64,000 nucleotides of DNA from Amycolatopsis sp. NBC_01488 (GTDB lineage Bacteria > Actinomycetota > Actinomycetes > Mycobacteriales > Pseudonocardiaceae). Positions 31,585 to 40,051 of the stretch are shown here, piece by piece. Under the pieces are notes generated by a model, which saw nothing but the letters and a program-made list of their open reading frames with translations, did no database searches and had not been told where the DNA came from. The DNA lies in assembly GCF_036227105.1 (NCBI RefSeq), contig NZ_CP109434.1:7474501-7538500 (forward strand). Reading direction: 5' to 3'. The number at the start of each line of letters is the position of its first letter. Position 1 is the stretch's first letter. Made by a program: the position numbers and the translations under genes.

Positions 31585-33387
31585 CTACAGGTACTGACCG
31601 GTGTTCGTGGCGGTGTCGATCGCCCGCCCCGAGTCCTGGTTCTTGCCGGTGACGAGCGTGCGGATGTAGACGATCCGCTCGCCCTTCTTGCCGGAGATCC
31701 GGGCCCAGTCGTCCGGGTTGGTGGTGTTGGGCAGGTCCTCGTTCTCCGCGAACTCGTCGACGATCGCGTCGAGCAGGTGCTGCACGCGGAGACCCGGCTG
31801 CTTGGTCTCCAGCACCGACTTGATCGCCGACTTCTTCGCCCGGTCCACGATGTTCTGGATCATCGCGCCCGAGTTGAAGTCGCGGAAGTACAGGACTTCC
31901 TTGTCCCCGTTGGCGTAGGTCACCTCGAGGAACCGGTTCTCGTCGCTCTCCTCGTACATCCGCTCGACCGTGTGCTGGATCATCGCGTCGAACGTCGCCT
32001 TGGCGTCGCCGCCGAACTCGGCGAGGTCGTCGGCGTGGATCGGCAGGCCTTCGGCCAGGTACTTGGAGAAGATGTCCTTCGCGCCTTCGGCGTCCGGACG
32101 CTCGATCTTGATCTTGACGTCGAGCCGGCCCGGCCGCAGGATCGCCGGGTCGATCATGTCCTCGCGGTTGGAGGCGCCGATGACGATGACGTTCTCCAGG
32201 CCTTCGACACCGTCGATCTCCGACAGCAGCTGCGGCACGATCGTGGTTTCCACGTCGGACGACACGCCCGACCCACGGGTCCGGAAGATCGAGTCCATCT
32301 CGTCGAAGAACACGATCACCGGGGTGCCTTCGGAGGCCTTCTCCCGCGCTCGCTGGAAGATCAGGCGGATGTGCCGCTCGGTCTCCCCGACGAACTTGTT
32401 GAGCAGCTCGGGGCCCTTGATGTTCAGGAAGTAGGACTTCCCGTCCGCCGCGTCGCCCCGTGCTTCGGCCACCTTCTTGGCCAGCGAGTTCGCCACGGCC
32501 TTGGCGATGAGCGTCTTGCCGCAGCCCGGCGGGCCGTAGAGCAGGACGCCCTTGGGCGGCCGCAGCTGGTACTCCTGGTACAGGTCGGCGTGCAGGAACG
32601 GCAGCTCGACCGCGTCCCTGATCTGCTCGATCTGCCGGGTGAGGCCACCGATGTCCTCGTAGCGGACGTCGGGCACCTCCTCCAGCACCAGGTCTTCGAC
32701 TTCCGCCTTCGGCACGCGCTCGTACGCGTAGCCGGCCTTGGAGTCGACCAGCAGCGAGTCGCCCGGCTTGAGCGGCTGCTCGGCCAGCAGGTCGGAGAGC
32801 AGGACCACCCGCTCTTCGTCCGCGTGCCCGACCACCAGCGCGCGAAGGCTGCCGCCCTCGACGTCGGCGGCGAGCACCTCACGCAGCGCACACACCTCGC
32901 CGGTGCGTTCGAAGCCGCCGGCCTCGACCACGGTGAGCGCCTCGTTGAGCCGCAGCGCCTGGCCGCGGCGCAACGACGAGAGCTCGACCGCGGGTGAGAC
33001 CGACACCCGCATCTTCCGGCCGGCCGTGTAGACGTCCACCGTGTTGTCCTCGTACGCCTCGACGAAGACGCCGTACCCGGACGGTGGCTGGGCCAGCCGG
33101 TCGACTTCCTCACGCAGCGCGAGGAGCTGTCCTCGCGCCTCACGCAGCGTCTCGACCAGTTTGGTGTTGCGTTCGGTGAGCTGGCTCACCCTTTCCGAGG
33201 CCTCGGCGAGCCGCTGTTCGAGAACTCGGTTCTGCCGTGGCGAGTCGGTCAGTTTGCGGCGCAGCAGCGCCACTTCCTCCTCGAGAAAACGGATCTGCCG
33301 AGCCTGCTCGTCCGCCGTCGTCCCAGCTCCGGATGTTGCTGAAGGGTCGGCCTCCTCGCGCCGACCTCCGGGAAGGTCATGATGCAT
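31585..33387 (-). CDS. mpa: Proteasome-associated AAA ATPase Mpa/ARC
   Basis: 600 residues. A coiled coil at about 27-98 binds Pup, and tandem OB domains span about 100-235. The AAA module has Walker A GPPGCGKT (285-292), Walker B VIVFFDEMDSIF, and LRPGRLDVKIKIERPD with the arginine finger region. The C-terminus TNTGQYL carries the penultimate-Tyr motif that docks into PrcA and opens the gate. It unfolds pupylated substrates into the proteasome. The ATG has a strong GAGGAGG site seven to eight bases upstream. Unlike in M. tuberculosis, several unrelated genes separate it from dop. Confidence 0.97.
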   Translation of the reverse strand: MHHDLPGGRREEADPSATSGAGTTADEQARQIRFLEEEVALLRRKLTDSPRQNRVLEQRLAEASERVSQLTERNTKLVETLREARGQLLALREEVDRLAQPPSGYGVFVEAYEDNTVDVYTAGRKMRVSVSPAVELSSLRRGQALRLNEALTVVEAGGFERTGEVCALREVLAADVEGGSLRALVVGHADEERVVLLSDLLAEQPLKPGDSLLVDSKAGYAYERVPKAEVEDLVLEEVPDVRYEDIGGLTRQIEQIRDAVELPFLHADLYQEYQLRPPKGVLLYGPPGCGKTLIAKAVANSLAKKVAEARGDAADGKSYFLNIKGPELLNKFVGETERHIRLIFQRAREKASEGTPVIVFFDEMDSIFRTRGSGVSSDVETTIVPQLLSEIDGVEGLENVIVIGASNREDMIDPAILRPGRLDVKIKIERPDAEGAKDIFSKYLAEGLPIHADDLAEFGGDAKATFDAMIQHTVERMYEESDENRFLEVTYANGDKEVLYFRDFNSGAMIQNIVDRAKKSAIKSVLETKQPGLRVQHLLDAIVDEFAENEDLPNTTNPDDWARISGKKGERIVYIRTLVTGKNQDSGRAIDTATNTGQYL

Positions 33388-33752
33388 CGGGCACCTCCTC
33401 GGAGTGCTTTTCATTCCACGGTACCGGCGATCACCGACAAGAAAAGGCCTTTCCGCATCACAAGATCGGCGCGTCGCGGTTTCTTCGCCTGGTCCAGCAC
33501 GGACATTCCCGCAGCGCAAGAGGCCATTTCGGTGCCGTGACCCCGGCGCGTCGCGGGCCCGACCGGGCCGGGACGAACCAAGCACGTCGGGAGTACCCGC
33601 CCCCGCGGGGCGTCAACCGCGCCGGAGCCGGGCAAATCCGGCCAGTTCCGCCCTAACCGCGCGGCGGCCCCGCGCGATGGCTAGCATCGGGCCGACGTCG
33701 GCCCCTCCAGGGCCGGGGGTGACGGTCGAAGGAACGCGAGGGGGCACCACCC
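33388..33752. other. 365-bp intergenic region upstream of mpa
   Basis: A divergent gap between mpa and a Gln/Pro-rich membrane protein. It contains the mpa ribosome-binding site at its left end and lower-GC stretches (about 33410-33470) likely to hold the mpa promoter, with an AAAGGCCTTT-type palindrome near 33445. I see no RNA gene or credible ORF. Confidence 0.5.
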
Positions 33753-34610
33753 ATGACCTACCCGCCGCAGCAACCGGGCGGCTACGGGCAGCAGCCCGGC
33801 GGCTACGGGCAGCAGCCCCCGCCGTACGGCCAGCAGCCCGGCGGCTACCCCCAGAGCGGACCGCAGCCCCAGCCGGGCTACGGCGGCACCCAGCAGTTCG
33901 GCCGGCCCGACCCGTACGGGCAGCCCCAGCAGGGCGGTTACCCGCCCCAGACGGGCCCTCAGTCCCAGCAGGGCCCCCCGCAGTACGGCCAGCAGCCCCC
34001 GCCGGACCCCTGGGGCCAGCCGCAGAACTACGGCGGCTACGACCCGTACGGGGGCGGCGGCTTCGGTGACGCTCCCCCGCCCAAGAAGAAGAAAACCGGG
34101 CTCATCGTCGGCATCGCGATCGCCGCGGCGATCGTCGTCGCCGGCGGCGCGACGTGGCTGATCCTCGCCAACAAGGACGACAGCACCACTGCCGCGCCGC
34201 CCGCGAGCAGCAGCTCGGCCGCGCCGACGTCCGCGCCGAAGACGTCCGCTTCGAAGCCAGGGGGCACGTCGTCCACCCGCCCGTCGACGACCGGGAGCAA
34301 GCCCGCCGGCGGTCCCGCGCCAGCCGGCAAGGCCAGCTCGCAGGAGCTGTTCGACACGACGATCGACGCCTACAACGCGGGCGACGAGAAGGCACTGGGC
34401 GACACCATCTGCCGGAGCGTCTTCGAGGGCACCACCGGCCAGATCCCGAAGGTCACGGTGAAGCTGACCGGCTCGCCCCAGGACACCGGGGACAAGTCCA
34501 CCGTGCGCTACTCGGCCACGGACGGCACCAAGACCAAGGTCGGCACGATGTCGGCCCAGAAGGAATCCGGCCTGTGGTGCCTGTCCAACGTGAAGGCGGA
34601 CGGCTCGTGA
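33753..34610 (+). CDS. Membrane protein: Gln/Pro/Gly/Tyr-rich tail, one helix, extracytoplasmic domain
   Basis: 285 residues. Residues 1-105 are repeats around PGGYGQQ and QPPPYGQQ. PPKKKKTG stops the tail before one helix (LIVGIAIAAAIVVAGGATWL). A Ser/Thr/Ala/Pro linker (about 145-200) leads to a compact domain (SQELFDTTIDAYNAGDEKAL, TICRSVFEGTTGQIPKVTV, SGLWCLSNV) resembling NTF2/DUF4878-like folds. The function is unknown. The next gene ends with the same SGxWC pattern, and the design parallels the DUF4333 protein at 5758-6555. Confidence 0.8.
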   Translation: MTYPPQQPGGYGQQPGGYGQQPPPYGQQPGGYPQSGPQPQPGYGGTQQFGRPDPYGQPQQGGYPPQTGPQSQQGPPQYGQQPPPDPWGQPQNYGGYDPYGGGGFGDAPPPKKKKTGLIVGIAIAAAIVVAGGATWLILANKDDSTTAAPPASSSSAAPTSAPKTSASKPGGTSSTRPSTTGSKPAGGPAPAGKASSQELFDTTIDAYNAGDEKALGDTICRSVFEGTTGQIPKVTVKLTGSPQDTGDKSTVRYSATDGTKTKVGTMSAQKESGLWCLSNVKADGS

Positions 34611-34623
34611 GCCCGCACCGGCG

Positions 34624-35073
34624 GTGAACCGCGTGCTCGCCGCCGGGCTCGTGCTGCTCGGCGTGGCCGGTGCGGGCGTGGTGCTGGGACTGCTGCTCGT
34701 CGCGCCGTCCGGCTCGCCGTCCGCGCCGCCGAGCCCGGCCCCGGCGACGACCCGGGCTTCGGCCTCCGCGGCGCCGAGCGCGGTCGACACGGCGGCGGTG
34801 ACCGTGCTGGCCCGCGCGATCGTCGACGCGATCACGGCGCACGACTCCGCGGCGTTCGGCAAGCTGACGTGCCGCCCGCAGACCGCGGAGGCGCTGGCGA
34901 GGTTGCAGCGGATGTGGGACGCGGCCGGCCCGGTGACGGCGGCACTGAAGGAGCCGCCGGAGGTGCGCGGCGAGTCGGCGACGGCGAAGGTGCACGTCCA
35001 GGGCGCGGGCGGGACGAAGGACACGCCCTTCCCGCTGCACAAGGAGTCCGGCCGCTGGTGCGTCCCCGGTTAG
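34624..35073 (+). CDS. Small anchored extracytoplasmic protein, paralogue of upstream gene's domain
   Basis: 149 residues with a GTG start 13 bp after the previous stop, so almost surely co-transcribed. An N-terminal helix (VLAAGLVLLGVAGAGVVLGL) and a Ser/Pro/Ala linker precede a domain (TVLARAIVDAITAHDSAAFG, KLTCRPQTAEAL, ESGRWCVPG). This aligns with the C-terminal domain of the upstream protein, including the two Cys that may pair. The function is unknown. Its stop shares TTAG with the convergent trmI stop. Confidence 0.75.
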   Translation: MNRVLAAGLVLLGVAGAGVVLGLLLVAPSGSPSAPPSPAPATTRASASAAPSAVDTAAVTVLARAIVDAITAHDSAAFGKLTCRPQTAEALARLQRMWDAAGPVTAALKEPPEVRGESATAKVHVQGAGGTKDTPFPLHKESGRWCVPG

Positions 35074-35900
35074 CCCTTGCCCTTGGCCGGCCGCCGGGAC
35101 ACGCGGGGGGACACCGTCCCGTCCGCGAGCCGGCGGGCGGTGAGCAGGAACGCCGTGTGCGCGACCATCCGGTGGTCCGGGCGCACCGCGAGGCCCACCA
35201 CGTGCCACGGCCGCATCAGCGTTTCCCACGACTCGGGCTCGGTCCAGCACTGCTGCTCGCGCAGGGACTCCGTGACGCGCGAGAGCTGCGTGACCGTCGC
35301 GACGTAGACGGTCAGCACGCCGCCCGGCACGAGGTGGGCGGCGACGTTCGGCAGCTGGTCCCACGGGGCCAGCATGTCCAGCACGACCCGGTCGACCTCG
35401 CCCTCGTGGGTCGCCAGGTCCGCCACCGTGAGCGACCAGTTCGCCGGCTTCTCGCCGAAGAACTTCACGACGTTGTGCTCGGCGTGCACGGCGTGGTCGG
35501 CACGGATCTCGTACGAGCTCACGTGCCCTTCGGAGCCGACCGCGCGCAGCAGCGAGCACGTCAGCGCGCCGGAGCCGGCGCCGGCCTCGAGCACGCGGGC
35601 GCCCGGGAAGATGTCGCCCCACATCACGATCTGCGCGGCGTCCTTCGGGTAGATCACCTGCGCGCCGCGGGGCATCGACAGCACGTAGTCCGGCAGCAGC
35701 GGGCGCAGCGCCAGGTACGTCGACCCGCCCGCGGACATCACCACCGAGCCCTCGGGACGGCCGATGAGGTCGTCGTGGGCGAGCGCGCCGCGGTGGGTGT
35801 GGTACTCCCCGCCGTCGGCCAGCGTCAGGGTGTAGTGCCGCCCCTTCGAGTCGGTCAACTGCACCCGATCACCCGCGCGAAACGGTCCGCTGACCGACAA
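35070..35900 (-). CDS. trmI: tRNA (adenine-N1)-methyltransferase TrmI (A58)
   Basis: About 276 residues, an orthologue of Rv2118c. It methylates N1 of A58 in the T-loop of tRNAs using SAM, as a tetramer. An N-terminal beta domain (FRAGDRVQLTDSKGRHYTLT) precedes SMPRGAQVIYPKDAAQIVMW and SAM motif I, ARVLEAGAGSGALTCSLLRA. VDRVVLDMLAPWDQLPNV, LVPGGVLTVYVATVTQLSR and WHVVGLAVRPDHRMVAHTAF follow. I prefer the TTG start: it aligns with the mycobacterial N-terminus (SVSGPF against SATGPF) and has correct spacing from AGGAGG; a GTG one codon upstream is too close to that site. Confidence 0.92.
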   Translation of the reverse strand: MSVSGPFRAGDRVQLTDSKGRHYTLTLADGGEYHTHRGALAHDDLIGRPEGSVVMSAGGSTYLALRPLLPDYVLSMPRGAQVIYPKDAAQIVMWGDIFPGARVLEAGAGSGALTCSLLRAVGSEGHVSSYEIRADHAVHAEHNVVKFFGEKPANWSLTVADLATHEGEVDRVVLDMLAPWDQLPNVAAHLVPGGVLTVYVATVTQLSRVTESLREQQCWTEPESWETLMRPWHVVGLAVRPDHRMVAHTAFLLTARRLADGTVSPRVSRRPAKGKG

Positions 35901-35973
35901 CACTTCCTCCTGCTACCCCGAATGGCCGACGACAGATCTTCGCAGGCCGCCCGGGCCGTGGAGTCAGCGGGTC

Positions 35974-37125
35974 TCAGCGGGTACGGCGGTTCAGCGCGGC
36001 GCGCAGGTCGTCCCGGCGCAGCACGCCCGCCGGCCGGCCTTCGTCGTCGACCACCAGGAACTGCCACGCCGCGGTCTCGCGGACGCGCTCGACGACGTCC
36101 TCCCCCGGCTCCGAGGCCAGGAGCACGGTCTCGGCGCGGATCGGCTCGGCCGCGAGCTCCGCGGGCGCGTGCGGTGACGTGCCGGCGAGCCGCTCGGCCG
36201 CGCCCGTGTCGAGCAGCCCGGCCGCGACGCCGTCGGCGCGGACCAGCACCACGCCCCGCCCGGCCGACGCGGCCAGCGCGTCCGACACCGGGCTCTCGGC
36301 GGGCAGCTGCAGCACCGGCCGGACCAGCTCACCCAGCTCCAGCCCGTCCGGCCAGGTGCGGCGCGCTTCGGCGGCCAGCTCCGAGCGCGCGCCCAGGATC
36401 ACGAACCACGCCGTGACGACGCAGACGCCCAGCCGCAGCCACCGGTCGGGGCTCCCGGTCGCCAGGCCCCACAGCGCCCACACGAGCAGCCCCGCGGCCA
36501 CGACCGCGCCGCCGGCGACCGCGGCGCGCGTGCCCTTCGCGCGCATGCCCGTCGCCGCCCAGACGCCGGCGCGGACCAGCCGGCCGCCGTCGAGGGGCAG
36601 GCCGGGCAGGAGGTTGAACACGCCGACGGCGAGGTTCGCCACCGCGCACTCGGCCACCAGCATCCAGACCGCGCCGTCCGGCGGGACGGCGAACATCAGC
36701 AGGCCGCAGAACCCGCCCAGCAGCAGCGACACCGCCGGGCCGGCCGCGGCGACCAGGCCTTCGTGGACCGGCCGCTTCGGCGTGCGGGCCACTTCGGACA
36801 GGCCGCCCAGCAGGAACAGGCGCAGCCGCCGCACCGGGATCCCCAGCCGCAGCGCGGCCAGGCAGTGCCCCAGCTCGTGGGCGAGCACCGACAGGCCCAG
36901 CAGCAGCGCGAACGCGCCGGCCAGCAGCCACGACGTCAGCGTCGAGGCGTCCGGGAGCAGCCGGCCGACCAGCGGCGCGTACAGCACGACGACGATCAGC
37001 GAGCCGATCCACCAGGACGGCGCCAGCAGCACGGGCACGCCGGCGACCCGGAACAGCACGAGGCCGCCGTCCGAGAGGACGGCCTGCCGGGTGCCCCCGG
37101 TGCCCTGCTCACTGGTCGCGGCCAT
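35974..37125 (-). CDS. Site-2 protease family intramembrane metalloprotease with CBS pair (Rip3-like)
   Basis: A 383-residue polytopic protein. The zinc-binding HELGH is at residues 83-87 in LSVLAHELGHCLAAL, and the third ligand lies in VFNLLPGLPLDGGRLV (Asp179). C-terminal residues about 270-380 form a CBS-like pair (PVLQLPAESPVSDAL, QFLVVDDEGRPAGVLRRDDL). Such enzymes cleave membrane-embedded anti-sigma or other regulatory proteins; the CBS part may sense nucleotides. It is similar in layout to mycobacterial Rip3. The ATG has TAGGCT seven bases upstream (37133-37138), a leaderless promoter, divergent to the RecB-like nuclease with a large hairpin between. Confidence 0.9.
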   Translation of the reverse strand: MAATSEQGTGGTRQAVLSDGGLVLFRVAGVPVLLAPSWWIGSLIVVVLYAPLVGRLLPDASTLTSWLLAGAFALLLGLSVLAHELGHCLAALRLGIPVRRLRLFLLGGLSEVARTPKRPVHEGLVAAAGPAVSLLLGGFCGLLMFAVPPDGAVWMLVAECAVANLAVGVFNLLPGLPLDGGRLVRAGVWAATGMRAKGTRAAVAGGAVVAAGLLVWALWGLATGSPDRWLRLGVCVVTAWFVILGARSELAAEARRTWPDGLELGELVRPVLQLPAESPVSDALAASAGRGVVLVRADGVAAGLLDTGAAERLAGTSPHAPAELAAEPIRAETVLLASEPGEDVVERVRETAAWQFLVVDDEGRPAGVLRRDDLRAALNRRTR

Positions 37126-37194
37126 GCGGGAGAGCCTAGAGCCCCCGGTGTGGGGAGCGGGTGATCCGGTCCGGGTGGTGTCGCGCACGGCCGG

Positions 37195-37253
37195 CCCGCG
37201 TACCCGACCGGACGACACGGCCGCCTGCCGTGTCGTCCATCGGGGTACGCGGG
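37195..37253. repeat. Large near-perfect inverted repeat between divergent genes
   Basis: The outer arms CCCGCGTACCC (37195-37205) and GGGTACGCGGG (37243-37253) and the inner arms GACGACACGGC (37211-37221) and GCCGTGTCGTC (37227-37237) pair perfectly, with a small internal loop and a 5-nt apex. It lies between the starts of two diverging genes, so it is not at a gene end. It could be an operator dyad, a structured RNA or a REP-like element. Confidence 0.8.
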
Positions 37254-37326
37254 TTGTCCGGACCTGTCCGGGGCGGCGGGCGTTGCGGTCGCCGGAACTG
37301 TCGTACCCCGGCGTTACGCTCTGCCC

Positions 37327-38226
37327 ATGCCCGACGCCGACACCGTCACCACGGAACCATCCGCCTCCGCCGTCGCCACGCAGGTGCGGCGGCGGCCCGC
37401 GTTGTCGCCGTCCCGGGCCAGCGACTTCAAGCAGTGCCCGCTGCTCTACCGGTTCCGCGCGGTCGACCGGCTGCCGGAGGTGCCGACCAAGGCCCAGCTG
37501 CGCGGCACGCTCGTCCACTCGGTGCTGGAGCGGCTGTTCGCGCTGCCGGCCGCCGAGCGCGTTCCCGCGCAGGCGCGGGAGCTGCTCGGTCCGGCGTGGA
37601 CGGAGCTGTCCGAAGACCGTCCGGAGTGGACCGAGCTGTTCGACGGCGAAAAGCCGGACGACCACGCGGACTGGCTGCGCTCGGCGGAAAAGCTGCTGGA
37701 CGCCTACTTCGAGCTGGAGGACCCGCGGCGGCTCGAACCGGAGGCGTGCGAGCTGCACGTCGAGATCGAGCTCGGCTCCGGCGTCCTGCTGCGCGGCTAC
37801 ATCGACCGCCTCGACGTCGCGCCGACCGGCGAGATCCGGGTGGTGGACTACAAGACCGGCGCCGCGCCGCGTGAAATCGGCGAGGCCAAGGCGATGTTCC
37901 AGATGAAGTTCTACGCCGTGGTGCTGTGGCGGCTGCGCGGAATCGTGCCGCGCCAGCTGAAGCTGATGTACCTCACCGACGGCCAGTCGCTCGCCTACAC
38001 GCCCGACGAAGCCGAGCTGCTCCGCTTCGAGCGCACGCTGGAAGCCATCTGGCAGGCCATCCTGAAGGCGGGCAAGACCGGCGACTTCCGGGCCAACAAG
38101 AGCAAGCTGTGCACCTGGTGCGACCACCAGGCCCGCTGCCCCGAATACGGCGGCACCCCGCCCGACTACCCCGGCTGGCCGGAGCCCGACGCGGGCGACG
38201 AGACACCGCTGGACCGGGCCGACTGA
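37327..38226 (+). CDS. RecB-family Fe-S nuclease
   Basis: A 299-residue PD-(D/E)XK nuclease, similar to Cas4/AddB C-terminal nucleases and to Rv2119. LSPSRASDFKQCPLLYRFRA supplies the first Cys, and LCTWCDHQARCPEYG supplies three more for a 4Fe-4S cluster. LLRGYIDRLDVAP and RVVDYKTGAAP hold the catalytic Asp and D-x-K. QFYAVV-like MKFYAVVLWRL is the motif after the active site. It probably acts on single-stranded DNA ends in repair. TACGCT six bases before the ATG (37315-37320) marks a leaderless promoter. The stop overlaps the next start (TGATG). Confidence 0.9.
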   Translation: MPDADTVTTEPSASAVATQVRRRPALSPSRASDFKQCPLLYRFRAVDRLPEVPTKAQLRGTLVHSVLERLFALPAAERVPAQARELLGPAWTELSEDRPEWTELFDGEKPDDHADWLRSAEKLLDAYFELEDPRRLEPEACELHVEIELGSGVLLRGYIDRLDVAPTGEIRVVDYKTGAAPREIGEAKAMFQMKFYAVVLWRLRGIVPRQLKLMYLTDGQSLAYTPDEAELLRFERTLEAIWQAILKAGKTGDFRANKSKLCTWCDHQARCPEYGGTPPDYPGWPEPDAGDETPLDRAD

Positions 38227-39017
38227 TGGCCGATGCCTTCTACGTCCCGCTCGGCGAGGGCCGATTCTCCGCGACCGCCCACACGGCCGGGCCCTGGTCG
38301 TCGGACTCGCAGCACTTCGGGCCGCCGTCGGCGTTGCTGGTCCGGGCTCTCGAAAACGTCGAACCGGCGCACCCGGCGGAGCTCGGGCGGGTGACCGTCG
38401 AGATCCTCGGCCCGGCGCCGGTGGCCGAGCTGACCGTGCGGGCCCGGATCGAGCGGCCCGGCCGGTCGGTCGAGCTGCTGCAGGCCGAGCTGGCTTCCGC
38501 CGAGCGGATCGTGGCCCGGGCGTCGGCGTGGCGGATCGCGACGTCCGACACGGCCGAGGTCGCCACCGACGCCGGACCGCTGCTGCCCAAACCGGACAGC
38601 GTGCCGGAGTCGCCGTGGCCGGAGGGCTGGCAGGCCGGCTACCTCGACGCGGTGGAGTGGCGCGCGGTCCGCGGCGGCATGGACGTGCCCGGCCCGGCCG
38701 CGGTCTGGGCGCGCCAGCGCGTCCCGCTGGTCGACGGCGAGGAGCCGAGCGGGCTGCAGCGGCTGTTCGCCGTCGCCGACTCCGGCAACGGCGTGTCCAA
38801 CTACCTCGACCCGCGCCGGTGGTGGTTCATCAACTCCGAGCTGACCGTGCACCTGCGGCGGCCGCCGTCGGGCGAGTGGATCGGCCTCGACGCGGTCACC
38901 CTGGTCGGCAAGCACGGCGTCGGCACGGCGACGAGCATCCTGCACGACGCCGAGGGCCCGGTGGCCACCGGCGCGCAGGCACTGATGGTGCGACCGCGAC
39001 AGGCCGGGGGCGGATAG
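38226..39017 (+). CDS. Double-hotdog thioesterase-family protein
   Basis: 263 residues with the TesB/acyl-CoA thioesterase-like double-hotdog layout. The first hotdog is SSDSQHFGPPSALLVRALEN with VTVEILGPAPVAELTVRARI and ERPGRSVELLQAELASAERI. The second covers VSNYLDPRRWWFINSELTVH and GVGTATSILHDAEGPVATGA. It may hydrolyse acyl-CoA or bind acyl groups; the specificity is unknown. Its ATG overlaps the TGA of the nuclease gene by one base, indicating coupled expression despite no obvious functional link. Confidence 0.85.
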   Translation: MADAFYVPLGEGRFSATAHTAGPWSSDSQHFGPPSALLVRALENVEPAHPAELGRVTVEILGPAPVAELTVRARIERPGRSVELLQAELASAERIVARASAWRIATSDTAEVATDAGPLLPKPDSVPESPWPEGWQAGYLDAVEWRAVRGGMDVPGPAAVWARQRVPLVDGEEPSGLQRLFAVADSGNGVSNYLDPRRWWFINSELTVHLRRPPSGEWIGLDAVTLVGKHGVGTATSILHDAEGPVATGAQALMVRPRQAGGG

Positions 39018-39081
39018 CCACCCACAACGGGCCCGCATCCAATAACCTTCGCGGAACGACCGACTTGAGGAGCGCTCCGGC

Positions 39082-40017
39082 ATGCAGATCACCTCGGTGG
39101 TCAACCAGAAAGGCGGGGTCGGCAAGACCTCACTGAGCGTCGGCACCGCGGCGGCACTGGCCGAGCAGGGCCGGCGGGTGCTGCTGGTCGACCTCGACCC
39201 GCAGGGCCACGCGACGACCGAGATGCTCGGCCTGTCCGAGGTCCCGGCGGACCGGCCGAGCCTGGCGAAGGCGCTGGCCAAGACGTGGAAGGGCCCGATC
39301 GAGGAGCTGGTCGTCCCGCACCCGCGCAGCAATCTCGGCAAGGGCGGCGCGCTGGACGTGGTGCCGACGTCGCCGGGGATGTTCGACCTGATCCGGCGGC
39401 TCGACTCGTTCCGCGTACCCGGCTGGCAGCTCGCGCGGGTGATCCAGTTCGCCAACTACGACCACTGCGTCATCGACTGCCCGCCGGCGCTGGACGTGCT
39501 GACGAACAACGCGCTGGCGGCCTCGCACGGCATCCTGGTGCCGGTCCAGCCGGACAAGACGAGCATCCGCGCGCTGCGGCTGCTGGCCGACCAGGTCCGG
39601 TACGTCGAGCAGACGGTCGGGCGGCAGCCGCTGTCCTGGTTCGGCCTGGTGCCGAGCCTCTACCGGCGGCCGATCTCGCACTACGCGGCCGCGGCGCTGC
39701 AGGAGATGTACGAGTTCGGCATCCCGATGCTCTCGCACCTGCCGCTGGGCGTGGTGATGAACGAAGCGGCGGCGAACGGCGTCCCGGTGACGACGTACGC
39801 CCCGGAGACGTTGCAGGCGCTGTCGTTCCGCGAAATCGCCACGACGCTGGACGGCTACCTGGAGCAGAACCAGGCGCCCGCGGTGGTCCCGGCCGACGAG
39901 GAGTTCGTCTTCGAGGACTTCATCTCCGAGGTGGCGGTGGCCCGCAACGTCAACGACAACGGCGCCCGCAAGGGGCTCTACGACCTGCTGCCGAAGAAGC
40001 CCCACCGGCCGCGCTGA
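39082..40017 (+). CDS. ParA-family ATPase
   Basis: A 311-residue deviant Walker A ATPase. MQITSVVNQKGGVGKTSLSV has both lysines, VLLVDLDPQGHATTEML follows, and CVIDCPPALDVLTNNALAAS is switch II. No ParB gene is adjacent, so this is probably not the main chromosome partitioning protein but an orphan that positions another cargo. The C-terminal extension is acidic, then basic (LLPKKPHRPR). The ATG is preceded by TTGAGGAGCGC. A terminator hairpin follows. Confidence 0.88.
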   Translation: MQITSVVNQKGGVGKTSLSVGTAAALAEQGRRVLLVDLDPQGHATTEMLGLSEVPADRPSLAKALAKTWKGPIEELVVPHPRSNLGKGGALDVVPTSPGMFDLIRRLDSFRVPGWQLARVIQFANYDHCVIDCPPALDVLTNNALAASHGILVPVQPDKTSIRALRLLADQVRYVEQTVGRQPLSWFGLVPSLYRRPISHYAAAALQEMYEFGIPMLSHLPLGVVMNEAAANGVPVTTYAPETLQALSFREIATTLDGYLEQNQAPAVVPADEEFVFEDFISEVAVARNVNDNGARKGLYDLLPKKPHRPR

Positions 40018-40045
40018 ACCGGCGCGGGCGAGCACCCGCGCCGGT
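40018..40045. terminator. Terminator between parA-like gene and hisG
   Basis: A perfect 11-bp stem ACCGGCGCGGG (40018-40028)/CCCGCGCCGGT (40035-40045) with a 6-nt loop, between convergent genes. Confidence 0.85.
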
Positions 40046-40051
40046 CGGGCG

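Noticed and set aside
33753..34080. Tandem repeats that might suggest a CRISPR or satellite array
   Set aside because: The periodicity comes from codons for QQPGGYG-type units in a coding tail, with no spacers. The same holds for 6130-6550.
39082..40017. ParA gene as evidence of a replication origin or plasmid partition locus
   Set aside because: There is no ParB gene and no parS-like TGTTTCACGTGAAACA site. The surroundings are conserved chromosomal biosynthetic genes.
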